Below are positions 45,510-55,716 of a stretch of 64,000 bases of DNA, piece by piece. Each line of letters opens with the position of its first letter. The stretch's first letter is position 1. The stretch covers positions 41,220 through 105,219 of the forward strand of contig JANYFG010000101.1 in the NCBI GenBank assembly GCA_025362815.1, written 5' to 3'. The stretch comes from Rhodospirillales bacterium (GTDB lineage: Bacteria > Pseudomonadota > Alphaproteobacteria > Acetobacterales > Acetobacteraceae). Position numbers and translations under genes: made by a program. Under the pieces are notes generated by a model. It had not been told where the DNA came from. It saw only the letters and a program-made list of their open reading frames with translations, and did not search any database.

Positions 45510-47048
45510 TTATACCTCGTGCTCAATGTCAACCAGCCACTGGTCCAACAACGCAATATCGACATGGATGTTTCGGTCAGCAACCATAGAATCTGGCCGG
45601 TCAGGATCCTTAAAATCAGGATCATTATACCAAAGATCGTCAGATACCGCATCGCTGCCCATCAGCGGCCGGTAGTCCAAGCCCAATTGGGTCGCCAAAA
45701 GCGCATAGGCCCAGGTGCCATAGCGAGGATGGAAGATTTCCAGCACTTTGGCTCCTTCAGGGCAGAACACGATATTCGACAAACCAGCGCCATGCACGCT
45801 CACCACATGCGTTGCGTTTCGAAAATATTCCACCTGCTGAAGAAAGCTCATTTTTGACGCAACGATCGTCGTGAAGCCAGCCTTCTCCAATCGTCCGATC
45901 ACCGCGCCCTCGTTCGAAATCTTTCGCCAGGTCACGTCCGACCGCGAGATATAAATTTTGTGAGCCGTCGCCCCAGCATAGGCCGGGAAAGCCTGACGTA
46001 GGTAACCAGTGGCCCAGTGCGCGCCACCTTGCGCCGGATGGAAAAAGGTGGCCCGACATGTCTTGCTCACAAGCAATCGCCGCGCGTGCATCACCATCAC
46101 GCCATCCGCTGCGACATAGTCGGTCACACCCAGATGTGAGAGAATCTCCTTCTGAAACGCGGCAGTGTGTGCAGGCCCAATCACTGTGGCTTCGCTGGGA
46201 TCCGTTCCCAGCCTGGCATAAAGCTGTAAGCGCGTAATCTGATCAAGAAGAAAATGGCATAAATTTGGAGTTGGGAAGCGGTCCAGAATTACTGTAGCAG
46301 TATCCACGCTGCGACGTGACACGTCGGCTAAATCTGCCACATGCTGATGGATAATCCGAGGCAATTCGCAGATCGAAAGATCTTCAAAAATAAAGTCGTC
46401 CGCAGTGGAGATCACCAAATTATTTTTATAGATGGTGATCGTCGCATCTCTGATCTCCACGACATCGACCGGCGGCAGAGTGACAGGCGCCAGAAAACTC
46501 CGCAGGCTCAGCGGCAACGACATTCCGTAATATAATTCCCGCATCGCACCCACAATCGAAGCATCCTCGAGGTGATGCACGGTCGTCGTAGAACAATCAG
46601 GCAATTCGCGGACGGCTGCCAAAGGATGGCCAATTTTGCGCAACAACGGAATGACATCGTCAAGCGCCACTATCGGATTTTCAGGCATGACCTTGATATG
46701 TAATAAAAACGCCGCAACTGCCTCGCGCTCCAAACCCTTCTGCCGGAAATACTGATAGAGTGCACGGTAGGGGTGGTAATTTGGCGCTCGAGGCTCGAGC
46801 TGTATAGCGCGTATCGCACAGTGAAAAGCGCCATCGAGTCGGTTAAGTGCTGTATAGATTTCACACATGCGATAAAGAAGCCAATAATTGTCTGTATCGC
46901 CAGCAAAATATAACTGCTCGAAAACAGTCACTGCTTTTTCAAGACTCATCGCCTCATGTAAAGCGATAACCGTCTCCACGGAAGGCGCGCCCTCATCGGA
47001 TAGCCCTAATGCCCCAAAGGGGGCATTATCGTCGAGAACCAACGACAT
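45510..47048 (-). CDS. TPR plus GT61/DUF563-type glycosyltransferase
   Basis: A 512-residue protein. The N-terminal 150 residues are TPR-like helices (YRMCEIYTALNRLDGAFHCAIRAIQLEP, read in pieces). The C-terminal half matches the GT61/DUF563 family, with HKIYISRSDVTWRKISNE (nucleotide-sugar region) and VVSVHGAGLSNIVFCPEG (conserved GAGLSN loop), then KVLEIFHP. Such proteins transfer xylose or similar sugars to glycans. ATG 47048 is used; a TTG at 47087 is possible. Composition is AT-richer than flanking genes. It is separated from the GT32-like gene by the dispersed repeat. Confidence 0.8.
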   Translation of the reverse strand: MSLVLDDNAPFGALGLSDEGAPSVETVIALHEAMSLEKAVTVFEQLYFAGDTDNYWLLYRMCEIYTALNRLDGAFHCAIRAIQLEPRAPNYHPYRALYQYFRQKGLEREAVAAFLLHIKVMPENPIVALDDVIPLLRKIGHPLAAVRELPDCSTTTVHHLEDASIVGAMRELYYGMSLPLSLRSFLAPVTLPPVDVVEIRDATITIYKNNLVISTADDFIFEDLSICELPRIIHQHVADLADVSRRSVDTATVILDRFPTPNLCHFLLDQITRLQLYARLGTDPSEATVIGPAHTAAFQKEILSHLGVTDYVAADGVMVMHARRLLVSKTCRATFFHPAQGGAHWATGYLRQAFPAYAGATAHKIYISRSDVTWRKISNEGAVIGRLEKAGFTTIVASKMSFLQQVEYFRNATHVVSVHGAGLSNIVFCPEGAKVLEIFHPRYGTWAYALLATQLGLDYRPLMGSDAVSDDLWYNDPDFKDPDRPDSMVADRNIHVDIALLDQWLVDIEHEV

Positions 47049-47268
47049 ATCCAATGAACCCTGAAAACTTTGTGCAAGACCGCGCAAGTATTATCGACAA
47101 ACATCCACCAGCCCGAGTGAATTGTCCAATTCACGCCAGGCCAATAGCCCAGCATCGAAAACGGTGGGTAGTCCGTCGAGGACGAGCAATACGGCCATAA
47201 CTATCTGAGATCTAACATCAAATCTATGTGGCAGCGCAAGAAAAACCATTTAGCCGGAAAATCCAGGC
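47049..47268. other. AT-rich gap between the GT61 gene and aspS
   Basis: This 220-base stretch continues the lower-GC composition of the cassette up to the end of aspS. No gene, repeat or clear hairpin was recognised. The composition break at about 47.25 kb may mark the cassette edge. Confidence 0.4.
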
Positions 47269-49053
47269 TCATGTCTTGGTGATTTTCGGCGCCACATCCA
47301 GCTTCAACGACAATTCCTTCAGCCGCGCCGCCGGCACTTCGGCCGGGGCGGACATCATGAGGTCCTCGCCTTGCTGGTTCAGCGGGAACAGGATCACCTC
47401 GCGGATGTTCGGCTCGTCGGCCAGCATCATCACGATGCGGTCGATCCCGGGGGCCGAGCCGCCATGTGGGGGGGCGCCGAAGCGGAAGGCGTTGAGCATG
47501 CCGCCGAAACGGGCCTCAACCTCGCTCGCGGGGTAGCCCGCGATCTCGAAGGCCTTGATCATGATCTCGGGGCGATGGTTGCGGATGGCGCCCGACGACA
47601 GCTCGATGCCGTTACAGACGATGTCGTACTGAAACGCCTTGATGGTCAGCGGGTCCTGAGTCTCCAGCGCCTCCATCCCACCTTGCGGCATGCTGAACGG
47701 GTTGTGGCTGAAATCGATTTTCCCGCTCTCCTCCTCGATCTCGTACATCGGGAAATCGGTGATCCAGCAGAATTTGAATTCCCCCTGCGGGATCAGACCC
47801 AGATCCTGGCCGAGCTTCGTGCGCACCTTGCCGGCGAATTTCGGTGCCTCGTCTTTCTTGCCGGCGGCGAAGAACACGCTGTCGCCGGGGTTGGCGCCCA
47901 GCGCCACACGGATGGCCTCGGCGCGGTCCGCCTCCAGGTTCTTTGCGATCGGGCCTTTCGGGCCATCGGCGGCGAACTGGATATAGCCGAGCCCGCCGGC
48001 CCCTTCTTCCCGCGCCCAGTCGTTCAATTTGTCGAAAAAGCCGCGTGGCCGGTCGGCCGTCCCCGGCGCCGGAATGGCGCGGATGATGCCGCCCGAGGCC
48101 GCGATCCTGGCGAACAGGCCAAAGCCGGAGCCAGCGAACTGCTCCGTCACGTCGGTGATGATCAGGGGGTTGCGCAGATCGGGCTTGTCCGAGCCATACA
48201 GCGCCATGGAGGTGTCATACGGGATACGCGGAAACGGCGGCTTGGTGACGGTGCGGCCATCGGCGAACTCCTCGAACACCGCGGCCATCACCGGCTCGAT
48301 GGTGTTGAACACGTCCTCCTGTGTCACGAAGCTCATCTCGAAATCGAGCTGATAGAACTCGCCCGGCGAGCGGTCGGCGCGGGAGGCCTCGTCGCGAAAG
48401 CAGGGCGCGATCTGAAAATAACGGTCAAACCCCGCCACCATCGCCAGCTGCTTGAACTGCTGCGGCGCCTGCGGCAGCGCGTAGAACTTGCCGGGATGGT
48501 TGCGCGCCGGCACCAGGAAGTCGCGCGCGCCCTCGGGGCTGGAGGCCGTGAGGATGGGCGTCTGGAACTCGGTGAACCCGGCCTCGATCATCCGCCGGCG
48601 AAAGCTCGCGATCACGGCCGCGCGCAGCATGATGTTCTTGTGCACCTTGTCGCGGCGCAGATCGATGAAGCGGTTTGCAAGCCGGATCTCGTCGGGGTAA
48701 CGCTCGTCGCCGGCCACCTGCATCGGCAGCACGTCGGCGGCGGACTGGACCGACACGTGCTCGGCCACCAGCTCCACCGCACCGGTCAGAAGGCGCGGGT
48801 TGACGGTGCCCTCGCGCGCCACAACCTGGCCCGTGACGGTGATCACGCTTTCCACCCGCAACGGATCGACGACGGCGAACGCCGCCGAACCGGCCGGAAA
48901 CACGCATTGCGTGATGCCGTAATGATCGCGCAGATCGATGAACAACAGGCCGCCGTGGTCGCGCTTGCTGTGCACCCAGCCGGAGATACGGGCCGGCTGT
49001 CCGGCGTCGCTGGCGCGCAGGGCGCCGCAGGTATGGGTGCGATAGGCGTGCAT
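47269..49053 (-). CDS. aspS: Aspartyl-tRNA synthetase, likely non-discriminating
   Basis: Class II synthetase of 594 residues: an N-terminal OB-fold anticodon-binding domain ([13 protein letters not shown], about 23-35), motif 2 region [21 protein letters not shown], a bacterial GAD insertion (about 290-420) and motif 3 [17 protein letters not shown]. His33 stands where E. coli AspRS has Leu; His at this site is the feature of non-discriminating enzymes that also charge tRNA(Asn). This fits with gatCAB in the same window. ATG 49053 gives the normal [10 protein letters not shown] start. Confidence 0.96.
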   Translation of the reverse strand: MHAYRTHTCGALRASDAGQPARISGWVHSKRDHGGLLFIDLRDHYGITQCVFPAGSAAFAVVDPLRVESVITVTGQVVAREGTVNPRLLTGAVELVAEHVSVQSAADVLPMQVAGDERYPDEIRLANRFIDLRRDKVHKNIMLRAAVIASFRRRMIEAGFTEFQTPILTASSPEGARDFLVPARNHPGKFYALPQAPQQFKQLAMVAGFDRYFQIAPCFRDEASRADRSPGEFYQLDFEMSFVTQEDVFNTIEPVMAAVFEEFADGRTVTKPPFPRIPYDTSMALYGSDKPDLRNPLIITDVTEQFAGSGFGLFARIAASGGIIRAIPAPGTADRPRGFFDKLNDWAREEGAGGLGYIQFAADGPKGPIAKNLEADRAEAIRVALGANPGDSVFFAAGKKDEAPKFAGKVRTKLGQDLGLIPQGEFKFCWITDFPMYEIEEESGKIDFSHNPFSMPQGGMEALETQDPLTIKAFQYDIVCNGIELSSGAIRNHRPEIMIKAFEIAGYPASEVEARFGGMLNAFRFGAPPHGGSAPGIDRIVMMLADEPNIREVILFPLNQQGEDLMMSAPAEVPAARLKELSLKLDVAPKITKT

Positions 49054-49160
49054 CGGGCGACATCCTGCTTGCAAAATCTGCGGCAGGAACACGCCGCCGC
49101 CCGCCGCTGTCAAGCCGGACGCATCTTTCGGCATATCGCGCGCCCGTGTATGACCGGCGC

Positions 49161-50339
49161 ATGGCCCGACAGACCCGCGCGGATTTTCCGCTCCCCGATT
49201 TCATCACCACCACCGCCGCCCTGGCCGCCCTGTGCGACCGGCTGCGGACCGAAACCTTCGTGACCGTCGACACCGAATTCATGCGCGAACGGACCTACTG
49301 GCCCGAGCTGTGCGTGGTGCAGCTGGCGTCCGACACCGAGGTGGCGGTGGTGGACGCCCAGGCGCCCGGCATCGACCTCGCCCCACTTGGCGCCCTTCTG
49401 GCCGACACCGCCGTGATGAAGGTGTTCCACGCCGCCCGCCAGGACATCGAGATTTTCGTGCTGCTGTTCGGCGACGTGCCGCGCCCGCTGTTCGACACCC
49501 AGATCGCCGCCATGGTGGCGGGCTTCGGCGACCAGGTCGGCTACGATGCGCTGGTGTCCAGCCTCACCGGCGGGCAGATCGACAAGGTGCACCGCTTCAG
49601 CGACTGGTCGGCCCGCCCGCTGACGCCGGCCCAGGTCACCTATGCCGCCGCCGACGTCACGCATCTCAGGGGCGCCTACGAAAAACTCTGCGAGCGGCTC
49701 GAGAAAGACGGGCGGCTGGAGTGGGTGGGCGAGGAGATGGCCGTGCTGGCCGACGTCAACACCTACCGCGCCAACCCCGAGACGATGTGGGAACGGCTGC
49801 GGCCGCGCACCAACAATCGCCGCATGCTGGGCGTGCTGCGCGCGCTTGCGGCGTGGCGGGAGCGCGAGGCGCAGCGCAGCAACATCCCGCGCCAGCGCAT
49901 GCTGAAGGACGAGGCGTTGCTGGAGATCGCCGCCACCGCGCCCACCAATGCCGACGACCTCGCCCGTGCGCGCGGGATCACCCGCGGGTTCGCCGAAGGC
50001 AAAACCGGCATGTCGCTGCTGGCGGCGGTGGCGGAGGCCAAGGCCCTGCCCGAACAGGCGCTGCCCGAGGTGCCGGGCCAACGCGAGGGGCCGAAAGCCT
50101 CGCCCGCGCTGGTCTCGCTGCTGAAGGTCTTGCTGGCGGCGAAATGCGAGCAGTTCCACGTGGCCCCCAAGCTGGTGGCCAATGCCGAGGACATCGATCG
50201 CCTGGCCACGGAAGAGACGCCCGCTGTCGCCTGCACCACCGGCTGGCGCGCCGACGTCTTCGGGGCCGACGCGATGGCGTTGAAATCCGGCAAGCTGGCG
50301 TTGGGTGTGGACGGCAAGCGGGTCAAGCTCATTCGATAG
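49161..50339 (+). CDS. rnd: Ribonuclease D
   Basis: 3'-5' exoribonuclease for tRNA and small RNA 3'-end trimming. The 392-residue product has the DEDDy domain: [10 protein letters not shown] (Asp, Glu), [11 protein letters not shown] (Asp), and YAAADVTHL (Tyr, Asp). Two HRDC-like helical domains follow ([21 protein letters not shown] onward). ATG 49161 is preferred to a GTG five codons earlier. It is divergent from aspS with 107 bases between starts. Confidence 0.95.
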   Translation: MARQTRADFPLPDFITTTAALAALCDRLRTETFVTVDTEFMRERTYWPELCVVQLASDTEVAVVDAQAPGIDLAPLGALLADTAVMKVFHAARQDIEIFVLLFGDVPRPLFDTQIAAMVAGFGDQVGYDALVSSLTGGQIDKVHRFSDWSARPLTPAQVTYAAADVTHLRGAYEKLCERLEKDGRLEWVGEEMAVLADVNTYRANPETMWERLRPRTNNRRMLGVLRALAAWREREAQRSNIPRQRMLKDEALLEIAATAPTNADDLARARGITRGFAEGKTGMSLLAAVAEAKALPEQALPEVPGQREGPKASPALVSLLKVLLAAKCEQFHVAPKLVANAEDIDRLATEETPAVACTTGWRADVFGADAMALKSGKLALGVDGKRVKLIR

Positions 50340-50395
50340 GACGGACGACGTTCGAAACGAGGGGTAAGGTGTTGCAGCACCGGATTCCGCCCGGC

Positions 50396-50731
50396 CTATG
50401 ATTGGTTGAGAATGATGATGGCACCGGCCACCACGAAGGCGGCGCCCAAAAGATCCAGGCGGGTGGGCGTTTCACCTTCCATCGCCCACAGCCACAAAAG
50501 CGACGTCGCGACATACACCCCGCCATAGGCTGCATACGCGCGGCCGGCGAATTGCTGGCCGGTGCGCGCCAGCAGCCACGCGAACGCGCCGAGCAACGTC
50601 GCTGCAACGAGCAGCCAGCCCCAGCCGGCACCGCGCCGCACCACCGCCCACACGGCGTAACAACCACCGATCTCCGCGATGGCGGCGGCAGCATAAAGCA
50701 ACCCTGTTCGTAACACCCCGGTGCGCTCCAT
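50396..50731 (-). CDS. YnfA/UPF0060 family membrane protein
   Basis: A 111-residue protein with four membrane helices and the UPF0060 pattern: AIAEIGGCYAVWAV, AYAAYGGVYVATSLLWLW and LDLLGAAFVVAGAIIILN. The family is related to small multidrug resistance transporters, but its substrate is unknown. The gene lies between rnd and a divergent FAD-dehydrogenase gene. Confidence 0.92.
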   Translation of the reverse strand: MERTGVLRTGLLYAAAAIAEIGGCYAVWAVVRRGAGWGWLLVAATLLGAFAWLLARTGQQFAGRAYAAYGGVYVATSLLWLWAMEGETPTRLDLLGAAFVVAGAIIILNQS

Positions 50732-50814
50732 TGACCTGGCTTCACCGACCAGTACTTTGAGATCAGAAATCCGTAAGCAGAAATGTGCGCAACCTCAGCG
50801 CCGCCGGAAGATAT

Positions 50815-52266
50815 ATGCCCGACACAATCACAAAGCAGTCCACGGTGTTCGATATCGCAACGATCCTGGCGTCTATCTCAGCCGTCGTGGGCCCGCGCGG
50901 CATGTTGACCGAGCCATCCGACACGGCCGCCTACACCGAGGATTGGCGCCGTCTCTACCAAGGCCGCACGCCGGCGGTCATCCGGCCGGCCAACACGGCC
51001 GAACTGGCCGCCGTGGTGGCGCTGTGCGCCGAAGCCCACGTGGCGCTGGTGCCGCAGGGCGGCAACACGTCGATGGTGGGCGGTGCCACGCCGTCCGCCG
51101 ATGGCAGCGAGCTGGTGCTCAGCCTCGGCCGCATGAACACCATCCGCGCGGTCGACCCGATCGACATGACCATCACGCTCGAGGCGGGCGTCACCTTGAA
51201 GGCGGCGCAGGTGGCGGCGGCCGAGGCCGGGTGCCTGCTGCCGCTGTCGATCAGCTCCGAAGGCACCGCGCAGATCGGCGGCGTTCTGGCCACCAATGCC
51301 GGCGGCAACAACACGCTGCGCTACGGCAACGCGCGCGACCTGGTGCTGGGGCTGGAGGTGGTGCTGCCGGACGGCCAGATCTGGCACGGGCTGCGGCGGC
51401 TGCGTAAGGACAACACCGGCTATTGTCTGCGCCAGCTTTTCGTGGGCTCCGAGGGCACATTGGGCGTGATCACCGCCGCCGTGCTGAAACTGGCGCCCAA
51501 GCCCTGCGAGACCGAGGTGGCCCTGTGCGCGGTGCCCTCGGCGCAGGCGGCGCTGGAGCTCTACACGCGCTTCCAACGTCACGACCCCGCCGCCGTGCAG
51601 GCCTTTGAGTACATGTCGGGCGCAGGCATGGAATTCGTGTTGCGCCACATTCCCAACACCAGCCTGCCCTTCCAACCGGCGGCGCATTACGTGCTGATCG
51701 AGCTCGCCACCCCGCGCGCCGGCGCCGGACTGCGCGATATGATGGAGGAGGTGCTGGCCGCCGCCATGGAGGCGGAGGTCGTGTCAGACGCCGTGATGGC
51801 CGAAAGCGAGGCACAGCGCGCCAATCTGTGGCGGCTGCGCGAGGAGCACGCCGAGGCGCAGAAGCGCGAGGGCGCCAGCGTGAAGAACGATGTGTCGGTC
51901 CCGGTGTCCAAGGTGCCGGAGATGCTGGCGCGCGCCGCCGAGGCCTCCGCCCGCCTGATGCCGGGCATCCGCATGGTGCCGTTCGGCCATATGGGCGACG
52001 GCAACATCCACCTGAATTTCGAACAGCCACCCGGCATGGACGCGGCGGCCTTCCTGGCCCAGGACCACGCCATCATGGACATGGTGGGCGAGATCGTGCG
52101 CGACCTCGACGGCAGCTTCTCGGCCGAGCACGGGGTGGGGCAGCTCAAGCCCTACATGATGCCGGATTGGCGCGGCGGCGCCGAGCTGGACATGATGCGG
52201 CGGATCAAAACCGCGCTGGACCCGCTGGGCGTGATGAACCCCGGCAAAGTTTTGCCGAAGCCATAG
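50815..52266 (+). CDS. FAD-binding oxidase/dehydrogenase, GlcD/D-2-hydroxyacid type
   Basis: A 483-residue flavoprotein. The N-terminal PCMH FAD domain has VPQGGNTSMVGG, ITLEAGVTLKAAQ, SISSEGTAQIGGVLATNAGG (in pieces) and FVGSEGTLGVITA. The C-terminal FAD-oxidase domain has PFGHMGDGNIHLN with the two metal-binding His, and FSAEHGVGQLKPYMM. This matches D-2-hydroxyglutarate or D-lactate dehydrogenases that pass electrons to ETF or cytochromes. The exact substrate is not readable. ATG 50815 has GGAAG about 6 bases upstream; a GTG at 50785 is possible. Confidence 0.88.
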   Translation: MPDTITKQSTVFDIATILASISAVVGPRGMLTEPSDTAAYTEDWRRLYQGRTPAVIRPANTAELAAVVALCAEAHVALVPQGGNTSMVGGATPSADGSELVLSLGRMNTIRAVDPIDMTITLEAGVTLKAAQVAAAEAGCLLPLSISSEGTAQIGGVLATNAGGNNTLRYGNARDLVLGLEVVLPDGQIWHGLRRLRKDNTGYCLRQLFVGSEGTLGVITAAVLKLAPKPCETEVALCAVPSAQAALELYTRFQRHDPAAVQAFEYMSGAGMEFVLRHIPNTSLPFQPAAHYVLIELATPRAGAGLRDMMEEVLAAAMEAEVVSDAVMAESEAQRANLWRLREEHAEAQKREGASVKNDVSVPVSKVPEMLARAAEASARLMPGIRMVPFGHMGDGNIHLNFEQPPGMDAAAFLAQDHAIMDMVGEIVRDLDGSFSAEHGVGQLKPYMMPDWRGGAELDMMRRIKTALDPLGVMNPGKVLPKP

Positions 52267-52287
52267 CCCGCTGCATTTCCCCGGCTC

Positions 52288-52305
52288 GCCTCCCGCGTCG
52301 GAGGC
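52288..52305 (+). terminator. Small hairpin after the FAD-dehydrogenase gene
   Basis: GCCTCC and GGAGGC arms around a six-base loop, 22 bases after the stop codon and in front of lptG. There is no T-run, so termination is only possible. Confidence 0.3.
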
Positions 52306-52357
52306 GGCTACAAGGGTAGGGCCACACGTCCGTCGGCCTTAGGAGTCATTCGCGCAC

Positions 52358-53470
52358 GTGCCGATCGCCGTCACCCTTTCCCTGTATATCTCGCGCGCCT
52401 TCACCTTCTCCGTGCTGGTCATGCTCGCCGGGCTGACCGGGCTGGTCGGGCTGTTCGATTTCATCGAGATCCTGCGGCGCGGCACCGGAAAGGACAGTGC
52501 CACGTATGCGATCATGAGCACCATCGCGGCCCTGCGCCTGCCCTGGGTGGCCATGCAGATCCTGCCCTTCGCGGTGCTGCTGGGCGGTATTCTAGCGTTC
52601 TGGCGGCTGACCCGATCGTCGGAGCTGGTGGTGGCGCGCGCCGCCGGGGTGTCCGCCTGGCAGTTCCTGGCCGCGCCCGTGCTGTGCGCCATCGCACTCG
52701 GAACCTTCGCCACCGCCGCCATCAGCCCGCTCTCGGCGGTAATGCGCACCCGCGCCGAGGCGATGGACAACATCTATCTGCGCAACGGCGGCGGCCCGCT
52801 GGCCTTGGCGGGCGGCCAGCTGTGGCTGCGGCAATCGGATCAGGAGCTTGTGCCGCAGGGCATCGCCATCCTGCATGCCGGCGCCGTCAGCCTGCACGAC
52901 GGCAAGCTGTCGGCCCAGAATGTCAGCCTGTTCCGCCTCGACGGCCAGGATCGTCTGCTGGAGCGCATCGAAATCCGCAACGCCACGCTGGGCGACTCCG
53001 CCTGGACGCTCGACGAGGCGCGCACCGTCAAGCCCGGCGGCCTGCCCAGCCCGCCGGAGCGCCGTATCCTGCCCACCAACCTCACCGTCACGCGGGTGCA
53101 GGACAGCTTCTCGCCGCCGGATACGCTGTCGGTCTGGGCGCTGCCGGGCTTTATCGGGCTGTTGGAGAATTCAGGGTTTTCGGCCATCCGCCATCGCCTG
53201 CATTTCCAGACGCTGCTCGCCCTTCCGCTGCTGGCCGGCACGATGGCGTTGGTGTCGGCCGGGTTCTCCATGCGCCAAACCCGGCGTGGCGGCGTGGCGC
53301 AGATGATCGGCAGCGGCGTGGCGGCCGGGTTCGCCCTGTTCGTGGTGTCCAAGGTGGCGGAGGAATTCGGCCAGAGCGGCGCCATCCCGCCGATGCTGGC
53401 GGCCTGGGCGCCCGCGGTGTCCGGGCTGATGCTGTCGATCGCCCTTCTGCTGCATCTCGAAGATGGTTAA
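52358..53470 (+). CDS. lptG: LPS export ABC transporter permease LptG/LptF family
   Basis: Inner-membrane permease that, with LptB, extracts LPS and feeds it to the Lpt bridge. The 370-residue product has paired N-terminal membrane helices (about 10-35 and 55-85), a periplasmic beta-jellyroll-like domain (about 130-260) and four C-terminal helices, as in LptG. GTG 52358 is the start, with AGGAG 12 bases upstream. Only one permease gene precedes lptD here; its usual partner lptF is not adjacent. The 3' end overlaps lptD by eight bases. Confidence 0.88.
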   Translation: MPIAVTLSLYISRAFTFSVLVMLAGLTGLVGLFDFIEILRRGTGKDSATYAIMSTIAALRLPWVAMQILPFAVLLGGILAFWRLTRSSELVVARAAGVSAWQFLAAPVLCAIALGTFATAAISPLSAVMRTRAEAMDNIYLRNGGGPLALAGGQLWLRQSDQELVPQGIAILHAGAVSLHDGKLSAQNVSLFRLDGQDRLLERIEIRNATLGDSAWTLDEARTVKPGGLPSPPERRILPTNLTVTRVQDSFSPPDTLSVWALPGFIGLLENSGFSAIRHRLHFQTLLALPLLAGTMALVSAGFSMRQTRRGGVAQMIGSGVAAGFALFVVSKVAEEFGQSGAIPPMLAAWAPAVSGLMLSIALLLHLEDG

Positions 53471-55664
53471 AGCGCAAGTGATGCCAAACGTGCCGTCTCT
53501 GGTCCGAGCCTTCGCCCTCCCACTCGGCCTGCTGCTGGCGGGCCCTGCGATGGCGCAGGACCGCAATGCCCCCGTGACCTTCACGGCCGACGACGTGCAA
53601 TACGATCGCGAAGCCGGCGTCGTCACGGCCACCGGCGCCGTCGAGGCCTGGCAGAACGACCGCACCCTGCGCGCCGACAAGATCGTGTTCGATCGCAACA
53701 CCGGGCTCGCCGCCGCCACCGGCCACGTGGTGCTGCAGGAAGCCGACGGCCAGGTGGTGTTTTCCGACTACGCCGAGCTGACGCAGGACATGAAGGACGG
53801 CGTGCTGTCCGGCATGCGCGCCCTGCTGTCGCAGAACGGAAAGCTGGCCGCCAACGGCGCGCGGCGCACCGATGCCAAGATCAACGAATTGACGCGCGCC
53901 ATCTACACCACCTGCAACCTGTGCGCCCAAGACCCCACCCGCGCCCCGCTCTGGGACATCCGAGCGCGTGAGGCGATCCAGGACACCGAGAACAAGCGCA
54001 TCGAATACCGCGACGCCGTGGTGGATATCTACGGCATCCCCGTCGTCTACCTGCCGTATCTCGCCCATCCCGATCCCACCCAGAAGCGCGCCAGCGGACT
54101 TTTGGTGCCCTCGTTCGGGTTCGGCAGCAAGCATCTCGGCACCTTCGCCATCGTGCCCTACTACGTGGTGATCGATAACAGCTCCGACATCACGATCTCG
54201 CCCGAATTCACCAGCCAGGCCGGCGAGGCTCTGCTGCTCGACTATCGCAAGCGCTTCAACAGCGGCATCACCAAGGTGACGGCCTCGATCGCCAACGAGC
54301 GGGGCCGGTTCGAAGGCCATGTCTTCGCCAAGGGCCAGTTCGTGTTCAACGACGTGTGGCGCTACGGCTTCGACATCAACCGCGCCACCTCGGCCACCTA
54401 TGTGCGCGACTACCGCATCGCCCCCTCGGCGTTGTTTCTCAGCAGCTCCGTCTACGTCGAGGGATTCGGCAAAGGCTCGTGGTCGAAGACCAATTTCAGC
54501 GACTATCAGAGCCTGTCCGCGGTGAACTACGCCGGCCGCCTGCCCTTCCTGCTGCCGCGCACGCAATACAGCTATTTCAGCGAGCCCGACGCACTGGGCG
54601 GCCGGTTCAACGTCGATGCCGGCGCCTTCAACCTGCTGCGCGACAAAGGCACCAACACCAAGCGCGCCAACCTGTCGCTGGGCTGGCAACGCCCGTTCGT
54701 GGGCCCGGTCGGCGATCTGTGGAAACTGGGCTTCAATGTCGACAGCGCCACCTACGATTCGCACGGCCTGACGCGCATTCCCACGTATTCGAAAATCTCG
54801 GCCGCCACCGCCAGCCAGGCGATGCCCACCGCGTCGCTCGAATGGCGCCTGCCGCTGGTGCGCAGCGCCGGCGAACGCTGGGGCACGCAGACCGTCGAGC
54901 CGATCGCGAAGCTGATGGTCAGCCCCCGCGGCTCCAGCTACCGCGACGGACGCATCTCGAACGAAGACAGCCTCGACGTCGACTTCACCGACGCCACCTT
55001 GTTCGCGCGCAACCGCTCGCAGGGCGTCGACCGGCTGGAGGGCGGCGTGCGTCTGGTCACGGCCTTGCGCGGCGAATGGAATTTTCCGGCCGGCGCCCGC
55101 ATCGAGGGCCTGGTGGGCCAATCTCGCCGCGCCCAGAAGGATCCGTATTTCAGCGCGCAATCCGGCCTGCGTGGCACGGTGTCGGACGTGGTGGCGCGCC
55201 AGGCCTTCTCGCCCGGCCCGTATCTGGACGTGACCGCGCGCGAGCGGTTCGACAAGAAAAGCCTCAAGCCCCGCTTTGCCGATATCACCATGGCCACGGG
55301 CTTTCAGGGCTACAACCTGAACGCCGGCTATCTGTGGTCGTCCACCTCGCCCTACCGCACCTACGACGACGTGCCCGGCAGCCCCACCTATCTCGCCGCC
55401 CTGACCACGCCGCGCAACGAGGTCTCGCTCGGGGCGGCCGCGAAATACGATCTGTGGCGCGTGGGCGGCACGGTGCGGCGCGACCTTCGGCTGAACAAGT
55501 TCGTGGGCTTCGAGGCCAACGCCACCTATGAAGACGAGTGCTTCATCTTCGACGTGCGGTTCTACAAGCGCTACACCTCGCTGCTGAACGACAACGGCGA
55601 CACCGGGGTTCAACTCAACATCACGTTAAAGACGGTGGGCGAGTTCGGCTTCAAGGCCTATTGA
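53463..55664 (+). CDS. lptD: LPS-assembly protein LptD
   Basis: Outer-membrane barrel that places LPS on the cell surface with LptE. The 733-residue product has a signal peptide (LVRAFALPLGLLLAGPAMAQ, cleavage near 32), an N-terminal jellyroll (FTADDVQYDREAGVVTATGAV onward, in pieces) and a large barrel from about 200 to the end. Cysteines are Cys151 and Cys154 (TTCNLC) and a single late Cys693 (DECFIFDV), fewer than the paired pattern of E. coli LptD. ATG 53463 overlaps lptG; ATG 53481 is an alternative. surA follows, as in most proteobacteria. Confidence 0.95.
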   Translation: MVKAQVMPNVPSLVRAFALPLGLLLAGPAMAQDRNAPVTFTADDVQYDREAGVVTATGAVEAWQNDRTLRADKIVFDRNTGLAAATGHVVLQEADGQVVFSDYAELTQDMKDGVLSGMRALLSQNGKLAANGARRTDAKINELTRAIYTTCNLCAQDPTRAPLWDIRAREAIQDTENKRIEYRDAVVDIYGIPVVYLPYLAHPDPTQKRASGLLVPSFGFGSKHLGTFAIVPYYVVIDNSSDITISPEFTSQAGEALLLDYRKRFNSGITKVTASIANERGRFEGHVFAKGQFVFNDVWRYGFDINRATSATYVRDYRIAPSALFLSSSVYVEGFGKGSWSKTNFSDYQSLSAVNYAGRLPFLLPRTQYSYFSEPDALGGRFNVDAGAFNLLRDKGTNTKRANLSLGWQRPFVGPVGDLWKLGFNVDSATYDSHGLTRIPTYSKISAATASQAMPTASLEWRLPLVRSAGERWGTQTVEPIAKLMVSPRGSSYRDGRISNEDSLDVDFTDATLFARNRSQGVDRLEGGVRLVTALRGEWNFPAGARIEGLVGQSRRAQKDPYFSAQSGLRGTVSDVVARQAFSPGPYLDVTARERFDKKSLKPRFADITMATGFQGYNLNAGYLWSSTSPYRTYDDVPGSPTYLAALTTPRNEVSLGAAAKYDLWRVGGTVRRDLRLNKFVGFEANATYEDECFIFDVRFYKRYTSLLNDNGDTGVQLNITLKTVGEFGFKAY

Positions 55665-55716
55665 GGGGCTTGCGCTTCATGCCGACAACGCCTCCAGCTG
55701 GGATCGAACCGCTTTC

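Noticed and set aside
53151..55613. 820-codon minus-strand ORF opposite lptG and lptD
   Set aside because: lptD has signal peptide, jellyroll and barrel on the plus strand. The antisense frame has no start signal or domain.
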